This document shows, piece by piece, positions 25,925-32,828 of a stretch of DNA of 64,000 nt. A program made the translations under genes and the position numbers. Source of the DNA: Actinoplanes sp. M2I2 (GTDB lineage: Bacteria > Actinomycetota > Actinomycetes > Mycobacteriales > Micromonosporaceae); contig NZ_JALPVJ010000002.1 of the NCBI RefSeq assembly GCF_023544445.1, positions 700,573 to 764,572 on the forward strand, in the 5' to 3' direction. Position 1 is the first letter of the stretch; each line of letters begins with the position of its first letter. The notes under the pieces are model-generated. The model saw nothing but the letters and a program-made list of their open reading frames with translations. It had not been told where the DNA came from and searched no databases.

Positions 25925-27096
25925 CCTCACGCCGTCATCTGCTGACCGGGGCCGCGGCGGCCGGCCTCGGTGCGGCGGCCGGAGCCGGCGTGGTCGCCGC
26001 CGCGCACGGGGACAGCCCCGCGCGAGTCGCGGCGGCGCCCGGCGGCCAGCCGGCCCTCGGCACCGCCATCGTCGCCTTCCACGGCGCCCGCCAGGCCGGC
26101 GTCGCCGAGGACCCACCGGCCCACGCCGCGTTCGTGGCCTTCACCCTGCCCGCCACCGCCGACCGGCGCGGGCTGGCCCGGATGATGCGCCTGCTCACCG
26201 ATGACGCGGCCCGCCTGACCCGGGGCGAGCCCGCGCTGGGCGACACGGACGCCACCCTGGCCCCGCTCCCGGCCCGGCTGACCGTCACCTTCGGATTCGG
26301 CCCGGGTCTCTACCGCGCGGCCGGCCTCCGGCCACCCGTGGCCGACCTGCCCGCGTTCCGCATCGACCGGCTCGAACAACGCTGGTCCGGCGGGGACCTG
26401 CTGCTGCAGGTCTGCGCCGACGACCCGCTCACCGTCGCTCACACCCAGCGCATGCTCATCAAGGACACCCGGCCGTTCGCCGCGGTCCGCTGGGTGCAGC
26501 AGGGCTTCCGGCGCAGCCCCGGCATCCACGCGCCGGACCACACCCAGCGCAACGTCATGGGCCAGCTCGACGGCACGGCCAACCCGCGCGGCGCCGAGAT
26601 CGACCCCGCCGTGTGGAACGAGGACGGGTCGACAACCATCGTCGTCCGCCGGATGCGCGCCGAGATCGAGAAGTGGGACATGCTGTCGGTCGCCGACAAA
26701 GAGAACGCAGTCGGCCGCCGCCTGGACACCGGCGCCCCGCTGAGCGGCACCCAGGAACACGACGAACCCGACTTCACCAAACTGGACGACTCCGGGCTGC
26801 CCGCCATGCCGGACTTCTCCCACGTGACGCGCGCCCGGGTCACCGACCCGGCCTTGAAGCTGCTGCGCCGCCCGTACAACTACGACGGCGTACCGAACGC
26901 GGCCGGCCACCCGGACGCCGGCCTGATCTTCGCGTCCTTCCAGAAGGACATCGCCCGCCAGTTCGTCCCCGTCCAGCAGCGCCTGGCCGACAAGGACCTG
27001 CTCAACGAGTGGATCACCCCGATCGGATCGGCGGTGTTCGCCGTCCCCCCGGGGTGCGCCGAGGGCGGCTGGATCGGCGAGCAGGTCCTGGGATGA
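25921..27096 (+). CDS. Tat-exported DyP-type haem peroxidase
   Basis: A 391-residue dye-decolourising peroxidase. A twin-arginine signal (TSRRHLLTG and a hydrophobic stretch, 1-35) directs it out of the cell folded with haem. The GxxDG motif is present as MGQLDGTANPR, with the catalytic Asp. The distal Arg and proximal His lie in the C-terminal half (FSHVTRARVTDP). Export of a DyP next to copper genes parallels the DtpA peroxidase that lies beside sco/ecuC in Streptomyces, where it works with a copper oxidase in development. Its role here is inferred. It overlaps the preceding and following genes by 4 bp each. Confidence 0.88.
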   Translation: MTSRRHLLTGAAAAGLGAAAGAGVVAAAHGDSPARVAAAPGGQPALGTAIVAFHGARQAGVAEDPPAHAAFVAFTLPATADRRGLARMMRLLTDDAARLTRGEPALGDTDATLAPLPARLTVTFGFGPGLYRAAGLRPPVADLPAFRIDRLEQRWSGGDLLLQVCADDPLTVAHTQRMLIKDTRPFAAVRWVQQGFRRSPGIHAPDHTQRNVMGQLDGTANPRGAEIDPAVWNEDGSTTIVVRRMRAEIEKWDMLSVADKENAVGRRLDTGAPLSGTQEHDEPDFTKLDDSGLPAMPDFSHVTRARVTDPALKLLRRPYNYDGVPNAAGHPDAGLIFASFQKDIARQFVPVQQRLADKDLLNEWITPIGSAVFAVPPGCAEGGWIGEQVLG

Positions 27097-27653
27097 GGCC
27101 CGAGGCGACGTCCCGCCGCAACCGGTGGCTGGGCGGTCCACGTTGGATACAGCGACTGCTGGTGGCCGCGGCCGCCTTCCTGGTGGTGGCGCTGCCTGGC
27201 GTCCCCGCTTGGGCGCACGCCCAGCTGGCCTCGGCGGTCCCGGCGCCGGACGCCGCGCTGAGCACAGCGCCGGCGGCGGTCACCCTGACCTTCAACGAGC
27301 AGCTCAACCCAGAGTTCACGACCATCGTGGTGAGCGACGCCGGCCGGCAGCGGGTCCCGGCGTCGGCGCCCGCGGTCTCCGGAGCGGCCGGCACGGTCCG
27401 GATCGAGGGAGCTCTGGGGGAGGGGGCCTACACGGTGGCCTACCGGGTGGTGTCGACCGACGGGCACACGATCCAGGGTTCGTACGGGTTCACGGTGGGG
27501 GATGCGGCGCGGCCACCGGTCGCGGCCGGGGAGTCGTCAGGTGGTCTGCCGGTGGGCGTACTCATCGGGATCGGCGCCGTGGGGCTGGGCCTGGCCATGG
27601 TGGCCGGGTATCTGTACTTCTCCGGGCGCCGGCGTCAGCGGGGGTCCGCGTAG
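27093..27653 (+). CDS. CopC-domain copper-binding protein with C-terminal membrane anchor
   Basis: A 186-residue protein. Residues to about 45 form a signal peptide cut before HAQLASAVPAPDAALS, which would leave His1 as copper ligand as in CopC. The domain continues with FNEQLNPEFTTIVVSDAG and ends with VVSTDGHTIQGSYGFTV (second ligand region). A Gly-rich hydrophobic helix (about 155-178) and RRRQR anchor it to the membrane. It binds Cu(II) outside the cell and probably passes it to the CopD part of the fusion. ATG 27093 overlaps the DyP stop. It is the last gene of the four-gene operon. Confidence 0.87.
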   Translation: MRPEATSRRNRWLGGPRWIQRLLVAAAAFLVVALPGVPAWAHAQLASAVPAPDAALSTAPAAVTLTFNEQLNPEFTTIVVSDAGRQRVPASAPAVSGAAGTVRIEGALGEGAYTVAYRVVSTDGHTIQGSYGFTVGDAARPPVAAGESSGGLPVGVLIGIGAVGLGLAMVAGYLYFSGRRRQRGSA

Positions 27654-27763
27654 TGCGGGTCCGTTGGGATGAATGACGCGACAGCGGCCACCACCGCGCC
27701 GCCGAGGCGAAGACCTCCTGCGGACACTTGATGCGGCCCGCCCACAGGCGAATAGTCAGCGCC

Positions 27764-28645
27764 ATGAATTTCGAGGTAATCGCGGTGCCGGGCCATGGTG
27801 CCGAGGACGTCGTCGTGGCTCCCGGTGGTGTCGTCTTCACGGGCACCGAGGACGGCGTGATCCATCGGATCGCTCCCGACGGCCGCGCGGACGCCGTCGC
27901 CAACACGGACGGCCGGCCACTGGGCATCGAACTCCTGCCCGACGGCCGTCTCGTGGTCTGCGACGCCCGCCGCGGCCTCCTGGCCGTGGAGCCGTCCACC
28001 GGCACGATCGAGAGCCTGGCCAGTGGCATGCGCTTCTGCAACAACGCCGCAGTGGCCGCCGACGGCACGATCTACTTCTCGGATTCCTCCGCCGTCCACC
28101 CGATCGACGAGTGGAAGGCGGAGATGGTCGAGGTGACCCGCACCGGCCGCCTGCTCCGCCGCACCCCTGACGGCGCCGTCACCGTCCTGCGCGACAGACT
28201 GGCCTTCGCCAACGGCGTAGCTCTGGCCGGCGACGAGTCCTTCGTCGCGGTAGCCGAGACGGCAACACGCGCCATCGCCCGCCACTGGCTGACCGGCCGC
28301 AACGACTACCTGGTCGAGAACCTTCCGGGCTACCCCGACAACATCGCCCGCGGCAGCGACGGACTGATCTGGGCGTCGATCGCCAGCCCGACGGACCCGG
28401 TGGTGGAACGCATCCAGCGCAGCCCCGTATGGATCCGCCGTCAGATCACCAAAATCCCCGAGGCGCTGCAACCGGCCCCGAAGCGCACGGTCCGCGTTCA
28501 GGCGTACGACGACACCGGCCGCCTGGTCCACGACCTCACCGCCGACAGTCTCCACTTCCACATGGTCACCGGCGTCCGCGAGCACGACGGCCGCATCTGG
28601 CTGGGCAGCCTGCACGAGTCGGCCATCGCCGTCTTCACCCCTTGA
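27764..28645 (+). CDS. SMP-30/strictosidine-synthase-like six-bladed propeller protein
   Basis: A 293-residue cytoplasmic beta-propeller: repeats of the type DGRLVVCDARRGLLAVEPSTG and DGTIYFSDSSAVHPIDEW. The segments FANGVALAGDES and LPGYPDNIARGSDGLIWASIAS are typical of the SMP-30/gluconolactonase and strictosidine-synthase-like group. Enzymes of this group hydrolyse lactones or esters; which substrate applies here is unknown. ATG 27764 (MNFEVIAV) is chosen over an upstream in-frame ATG as the propeller begins there. It has no signal peptide. Confidence 0.78.
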   Translation: MNFEVIAVPGHGAEDVVVAPGGVVFTGTEDGVIHRIAPDGRADAVANTDGRPLGIELLPDGRLVVCDARRGLLAVEPSTGTIESLASGMRFCNNAAVAADGTIYFSDSSAVHPIDEWKAEMVEVTRTGRLLRRTPDGAVTVLRDRLAFANGVALAGDESFVAVAETATRAIARHWLTGRNDYLVENLPGYPDNIARGSDGLIWASIASPTDPVVERIQRSPVWIRRQITKIPEALQPAPKRTVRVQAYDDTGRLVHDLTADSLHFHMVTGVREHDGRIWLGSLHESAIAVFTP

Positions 28646-28736
28646 GACACCGTCCACGCCGGCGCAAGGCGACCTGCGTCGGGGAGAATCTCGAGGTCCC
28701 GCACCGCTGAAGGACGAGACCACGAGGAGCGAAACC

Positions 28737-29051
28737 ATGGTGACCTGGGTGGACGGCGCCATCGACGACCCGCAGCCGGCGTCGGCCGCGGCGGTGCGAC
28801 AGGCGCAGGACGAACTGGAGGTCATCCTGCCTCCCGAGTTCCTGGCTGTCGCACAGATCCATCAGGGGGAGCGGTATCCCTTCGAGGCAGGCGACGTACC
28901 CCTTCGAGGGCTTATCTTTCATGACGAGGCATGGCACTGGGCGATGCGGGCTATTCACGGAGACGAGTACTGGATCTCGCATCCGCATTTTGCAAAATAT
29001 TCGGCCGGATACGAAGCGCTTGATTCATCGGGTGCAACTTCCGCGCAGTGA
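28737..29051 (+). CDS. Short SUKH/SMI1-KNR4-like protein, possibly truncated
   Basis: 104 residues with the N-terminal SUKH pattern (AAAVRQAQDELEVILPPEFLAVAQIHQGERYPF) but only about two thirds of the usual length. It ends soon after WISHPHFAKYSAGYEALD. The last 150 bp are noticeably richer in A+T than the surroundings. SUKH proteins are often immunity proteins against polymorphic toxins; no toxin is adjacent. ATG 28737 follows GAGGAG. Either a small complete variant or a 3'-truncated gene. Confidence 0.5.
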   Translation: MVTWVDGAIDDPQPASAAAVRQAQDELEVILPPEFLAVAQIHQGERYPFEAGDVPLRGLIFHDEAWHWAMRAIHGDEYWISHPHFAKYSAGYEALDSSGATSAQ

Positions 29052-29412
29052 CCAGTCAGTCCGCAACCCTGGAGGCACGCCGGATGAATGCTCCAGCCGC
29101 GATCTCGGTGTGCACCCAACTCGGCATGAGCGTACGTCGAGCTGTCCGACGCTCGTCACGCCGGTTGACGGCTCAGCGCCGGCAGCGGGACGCGGTCGGC
29201 GGCAGATGAGGACGTTCCGGGCCAGCCGGTTAACGGGCAACTGGCTTCGCTCTCCACCATGGCGCAACGTGAGCGGACACCCGCGGCGCCGGGTCTGTTG
29301 AGCGGCGAGTACTGGATTATGACTGACTGGTTGGCGGGGTGCCCCCGCCGTGCTTCAGCTGGCGCTCGGGGCTTCTCCGGCGCCCGTGGTGCGGTTGACG
29401 AAGGGCAAGAGT
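29052..29412. other. 361-bp gap without a supported gene
   Basis: Between the two SUKH-like genes no frame has a recognisable product or good ribosome site. The sequence looks like decayed coding DNA, but I cannot assign a parent gene. Confidence 0.5.
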
Positions 29413-29961
29413 ATGGCTGACGAGCATCTCAGACAGGTTTTCCCAGATCTGGACTTGGACGGGTTCTGGGAAGACTCGGCGTATGCCGAGGAGACCTATG
29501 GTGGCGGGTATCCCACTGAGGAGCTGGTCGCGTCGGTTGAGGCAGAGCTCGGATTTCGGCTGCCGGCCTCGTATGTGGCATTGATGCGGATGCGCAACGG
29601 CGGAATGCCCCGTAACACCTGCTGTCCAGCCCCGAGCAGAACGACCTGGGCCGAAGACCACGTCGCCCTCACCGCGATCATGGGGATCGGTCGGGAGAAG
29701 GAATGTTCTCTGGCTGGGCCCTCGGGCAGCCGGTTCCTTATCGAGGAGTGGGCCTACCCAGAGATCGGCGTGTACTTCGCTGACTGTCCTTCCGCCGGCC
29801 ACGACATGATCGCGTTCGACTACCGGGACTGCGGCCCCGAGGGCGACCCGCGCGTTGTCCACGTGGATCAGGAGGCTGACTACCGGATCACCGTACTGGC
29901 GCCGGATTTCGTCTGCTTCGTCCAAGCGCTGCGGCCGGAAAGCGACTACGACCATGACTGA
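29413..29961 (+). CDS. SMI1/KNR4 (SUKH) family protein
   Basis: A 182-residue soluble acidic protein. After an extended N-terminus (FPDLDLDGFWEDSAYAEETY) comes the SUKH core: LVASVEAELGFRLPASYVALMRMRNGG, then WAEDHVALTAIMGIG, a central strand pattern with IEEWAYPEIGVYFADCPSAGHDMIAFDYRD, and the end DPRVVHVDQEADYRITVLA. The family includes toxin-immunity proteins and regulators of cell-wall synthesis in fungi; here immunity or a housekeeping role cannot be told apart. ATG 29413 is used. No toxin gene neighbours it. Confidence 0.78.
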   Translation: MADEHLRQVFPDLDLDGFWEDSAYAEETYGGGYPTEELVASVEAELGFRLPASYVALMRMRNGGMPRNTCCPAPSRTTWAEDHVALTAIMGIGREKECSLAGPSGSRFLIEEWAYPEIGVYFADCPSAGHDMIAFDYRDCGPEGDPRVVHVDQEADYRITVLAPDFVCFVQALRPESDYDHD

Positions 29962-30111
29962 GTGGCCGGCCGGGGCTGGAGTATCGCCTGCGGCAAGTGA
30001 CGTGATTCGCGCTACCTGCGCGCGGACTGCGGCAGATGAGGGCGCGCTCGCCTTGAGGCGCCGACGTGCATACCGGCATGTGAATGGTGGTGTGTTTCAG
30101 CGTTGGCCTTT

Positions 30112-30681
30112 TCAGTGCGCGAGCAGCAGAGCAGCGGCCCGGCGTACGGCCGCGATGTCGTCCTCGTCAGGCAGGTGACCGTTCTGCAGTGCTCGGCGTG
30201 TGACGCTGTACGGCAGGTCGACGACCGCAAGGGCCACGTCGCGCAGTGAGTGACCGACATTGGCGGAGAGGGCGCCCAGAGCCTCGCGGACCCCTCGCTG
30301 GTTCGCTTCGGCCCGCTCTTTGAGCGCCGGCGTGAGTTCACCGTTGAGCAGGTCACGCAGGGCGATACGCAGGAGCAGGGCGGCGTCATCGGGGTTGTCC
30401 CGGCTCCAGGTCAGCACGGTGACTGCCGCTTCGATGGCGTGGGGGGCGTCGCTGACGGCCAGCGCGTTGAGATAGGCGCGCAGAAAGCGGTCCTGAGCGC
30501 GTAACCAGGCAGCGGCGAGCAGGTCGTCGCGGCTCGGGAAGCGGTGGTAGACCGATCCGCTGGGAGCGCCGGTGGCGAGGCAGACGCCGCGGACCGAGGC
30601 GGCGGAAGGCCCACCGTCGAGTACCAGCGCCCGGACCGCGTCGAGCATGGCATCGGCGGAGTACTTGACCGGTTGCGGCAT
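30112..30681 (-). CDS. TetR-family transcriptional regulator
   Basis: 189 residues. The N-terminal helix-turn-helix (SAASVRGVCLATGAPSGSVYHRFPSRDDLLAAAW) is a clear TetR DNA-binding domain, followed by an all-helical ligand domain. It is divergent from the SRPBCC gene at 30738. The 56-bp gap between the start codons contains the inverted repeat at 30706-30727, the likely operator. It is therefore expected to repress itself and the SRPBCC gene; the ligand is unknown. Confidence 0.88.
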   Translation of the reverse strand: MPQPVKYSADAMLDAVRALVLDGGPSAASVRGVCLATGAPSGSVYHRFPSRDDLLAAAWLRAQDRFLRAYLNALAVSDAPHAIEAAVTVLTWSRDNPDDAALLLRIALRDLLNGELTPALKERAEANQRGVREALGALSANVGHSLRDVALAVVDLPYSVTRRALQNGHLPDEDDIAAVRRAAALLLAH

Positions 30682-30705
30682 GAAGAAGAGACTACTGACT
30701 ACATG

Positions 30706-30727
30706 AACTAGCGAGTCTTCTCTAGTT
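30706..30727. promoter_or_regulatory. Inverted repeat AACTAG-N10-CTAGTT, probable TetR operator
   Basis: Perfect 6-bp arms at 30706-30711 and 30722-30727 lie between the divergent TetR and SRPBCC genes, whose start codons are only 56 bp apart. The position and symmetry fit a TetR dimer site covering both promoters. Confidence 0.5.
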
Positions 30728-30737
30728 GGGGGCTGTC

Positions 30738-31256
30738 ATGGTTCGAAACGTGCACGAGCGTCGGCTGCGCCAGTCCGCCGCGACAGCGGGTTCACTCATT
30801 GATTCCCTGGCCGGTCCCGCCGATGCGCTCTGGCCCTCCGATCGCTGGCCGGCGATGCGGTTCGACCGGCCACTCGGCGTCGGCGCACGTGGAGGTCATG
30901 GACCGATCCGATACTGGATAGAGGAGTACGAGCCGGGCGCACGCATCCGCTTTCGTTTCACGGCCCCGGCAGGATTCGACGGATTCCATGAATACGAAGC
31001 CGTTCCCTTAAAGGACGAGGGCTGCCTGTTCCGTCATTCGATGGTCATGGAAACCCGATGGCCGGCCACGCTGACGTACCCCTTGGTGTTTCGTCACCTC
31101 CACGACGCGCTGATCGAGGACAGCCTCGACAAGGCCGCCGACCGAACCGGAACCTTCACCGAAAGACCACAACTCTGGAATCGGCGCGTCCGCCTGTTAC
31201 GCCTGCTCGCCGCACTATTTCCGCGCGCGGCGCGACCAGATCCCCTCACCCGCTAG
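30738..31256 (+). CDS. SRPBCC-fold protein (polyketide-cyclase-like)
   Basis: A 172-residue START/SRPBCC-type protein: a curved-sheet pattern with IRYWIEEYEPGARIRFRFTAP, then FHEYEAVPLKDEGCLFRHSMVME, and a long C-terminal helix ending in a basic stretch. Such proteins bind hydrophobic ligands; some are cyclases or lipid carriers. It is presumably induced when the divergent TetR protein binds its ligand. ATG 30738 follows a G-rich ribosome site; an in-frame TTG at 30726 lies inside the operator. Substrate unknown. Confidence 0.72.
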   Translation: MVRNVHERRLRQSAATAGSLIDSLAGPADALWPSDRWPAMRFDRPLGVGARGGHGPIRYWIEEYEPGARIRFRFTAPAGFDGFHEYEAVPLKDEGCLFRHSMVMETRWPATLTYPLVFRHLHDALIEDSLDKAADRTGTFTERPQLWNRRVRLLRLLAALFPRAARPDPLTR

Positions 31257-31311
31257 CAAGATCGACGTACTCTCATCGGAAGATCCGGATGCCGGCGGCC
31301 CAGTGCTCCGG

Positions 31312-31842
31312 CTACTTCAGGTCCCACCCCTCGCCCGCGGGTTCACTGGGCGAGAGGGGCCGTAGCTTGAAGATCAGGATGCCCAGGTACTTGTTCATCC
31401 ACTCTTGCTTGTGCGGGTAGCGACGCGCGGCCTCCTCGGTGAGCCGGGGCTCGACAGCGGTCTCGATCCACAGCCCGGCCGCACTGAACGTGTTGAGAAG
31501 GTCGGACATGGTGAAGGGCCGTTTGGTCAGCGCCCGTCTTCCTTCACCATCGCCCGCGCGGCCCGCAAGGTGTGTACCGGGTCCTCCGCGTAGCCGGACG
31601 ACTGTAGGAAGAGGACTCGATCGAACCTGCGGCCACGCAGTTGCGGAATCAACTCCGGGCGTGACAGATCCCGGCCGGTGGGTCCGAGATGAAGTTCCCG
31701 CGATGTCCACCCCGGCCGAGCCGACGGCGCCCTCGCCGACGAGCTCCGCCAGCTTGCCACCGTTGCCGCACCCCAGGTCCAACGGCATCTGGGCGCTGTC
31801 GCCACCAGGCACCGCCGCCGACCGGCCATCGTCTGCCGCCAT
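31312..31842 (-). pseudogene. Frameshifted SAM-dependent methyltransferase
   Basis: Read leftwards from ATG 31842, one frame gives the SAM-binding motif I, MPLDLGCGNGGKLAELVG, and GVDIAG. The continuation is then in another frame (ELIPQLRGRRFDRVLFLQSSGYAEDPVHTL, ending MVKEDGR), and the ending returns to the first frame (LTKRPFTMSDLLNTF to the stop at 31312). At least two indels are needed to rebuild one class I methyltransferase of about 180 residues. The parts that survive are well conserved, so decay is recent or the shifts are sequencing errors. Substrate unknown. Confidence 0.7.
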
Positions 31843-32202
31843 GCGCGGAAGCGTAGTCGTCCCTGACCCCGCGCCCGGAACACCACTGGCGGCCCCGCCC
31901 GGCCGACATGCGCCCGCTTGCACGCCGGCGCCCGCAGGACAGAACCGCAAGAAACCGCAAGCTATGAACCTCGCTGCCGCCCCGGGGGAGACCACCCAAC
32001 CCACAGCCGCAAAAGGACTGTGCAAGGCACCTACATGCGTCCGCGGCGCCTGGCCAACGGGATGCCTATGGCGAAGATGGCCATGCACGCCACCCACTCG
32101 ACGCACGTCCTTCGGCGGTCGAGCACGCCGAGACCTGGCCGCCCACCGCGGACGACAAGCCCAAGTGCGCTGTCCGGCGCAGATCGAGGGAGTGGAGTGA
32201 AC
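31843..32202. other. 360-bp gap; possible scrap of a tyrosine integrase
   Basis: No intact gene is seen. In the plus-strand frame that leads into the next gene, about 32035-32110 encodes RLANGMPMAKMAMHATHSTHVL. It weakly resembles the GVPxxxVAxxAGHSxxVL region near the active site of actinobacterial phage integrases. It has no intact domain around it. The resemblance is slight. Confidence 0.25.
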
Positions 32203-32406
32203 ATGGCCATCGCCGCAGTCGTCGCGCTGATGGGTGCCATCGCCGTCGACATGAACCGCCGCTTCGTCCCCAGAGAAGTCGAGCGTTCCGGCAGCAGAAC
32301 TCACGCCACGGTGATACGAGTATGGACCGTCACGATCGGCGGGTTCCTCTTCGTGGGCGGCCTGCTGGAAATATTCAGCATCGACTTCCGAACCCTGTTC
32401 AGCTGA
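32203..32406 (+). CDS. Small membrane protein (67 aa)
   Basis: ATG 32203 is preceded by GGGAGTGGAG. The protein has two hydrophobic segments (AIAAVVALMGAIAV at 2-15 and the span from VWTVTIGGFLFVGGLLEIF at about 41-59) separated by a charged loop. It is probably a two-helix membrane protein. No family is recognised, and the surrounding decay makes it uncertain that it is expressed. Confidence 0.45.
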   Translation: MAIAAVVALMGAIAVDMNRRFVPREVERSGSRTHATVIRVWTVTIGGFLFVGGLLEIFSIDFRTLFS

Positions 32407-32828
32407 CGGGCAGGACGCTGCCGTCAGGAGCCGCCGCTTTCCGAAAGAAACGCCAGCAGCCCCAGGGGTGACCCTCGCCCAAGCGCAACGTGCTGACCGC
32501 AACCGGCACGGTCCTGCTCCCATGACCCCCCACCCAGGCCCGCCCGCCCAAACCGACGCGCAGTCCAGCAACCACAACGCGGCAGCCAGACCACCCGCCC
32601 GCCAGGTGACCGCCACCCCCACCAGGCAACCAGCAGCCCGCGACCCACCACAACGCCGTCAGAGGCCACCCCCCAAGGTCGGGGCCGAGGGTGACCAAGC
32701 TCAGACATAGATGCCGTACCGTCCGAGCTTGGTCACCCTCGGCCCCAACCGTCAACCCCAAACAAAACCAACCCCCCCAAAAAAAACCAACCCCGAAGCC
32801 AGAAGCAACCGGGGCCGGAACAAACCAC
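32407..32828. other. 422-bp gap with strong strand asymmetry, holding a long hairpin
   Basis: The plus strand is rich in C and A throughout and contains runs of C and A near 32757-32825; the minus strand is correspondingly G/T-rich. The hairpin at 32681-32746 lies within it. No coding frame is convincing. For the leftward gene ending at 32829, this is its 3' region. Confidence 0.6.
32681..32746. repeat. 22-bp perfect inverted repeat with a 22-base loop
   Basis: The arms 32681-32702 and 32725-32746 are exact reverse complements (outer ends GGGGCCGAGGG and CCCTCGGCCCC; inner ends CAAGCTC and GAGCTTG). A further three pairs lie beyond one mismatch. The loop is 32703-32724. It could be a bidirectional terminator between the convergent genes ending at 32406 and 32829. 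The stem is far longer than other terminators in this window, so a mobile-element relic is also possible. Confidence 0.8.

Noticed and set aside
28737..29961. A toxin-immunity locus built on the SUKH genes
   Set aside because: No toxin, Rhs/polymorphic repeat or secretion gene lies within several kilobases, so only orphan SUKH proteins can be claimed.
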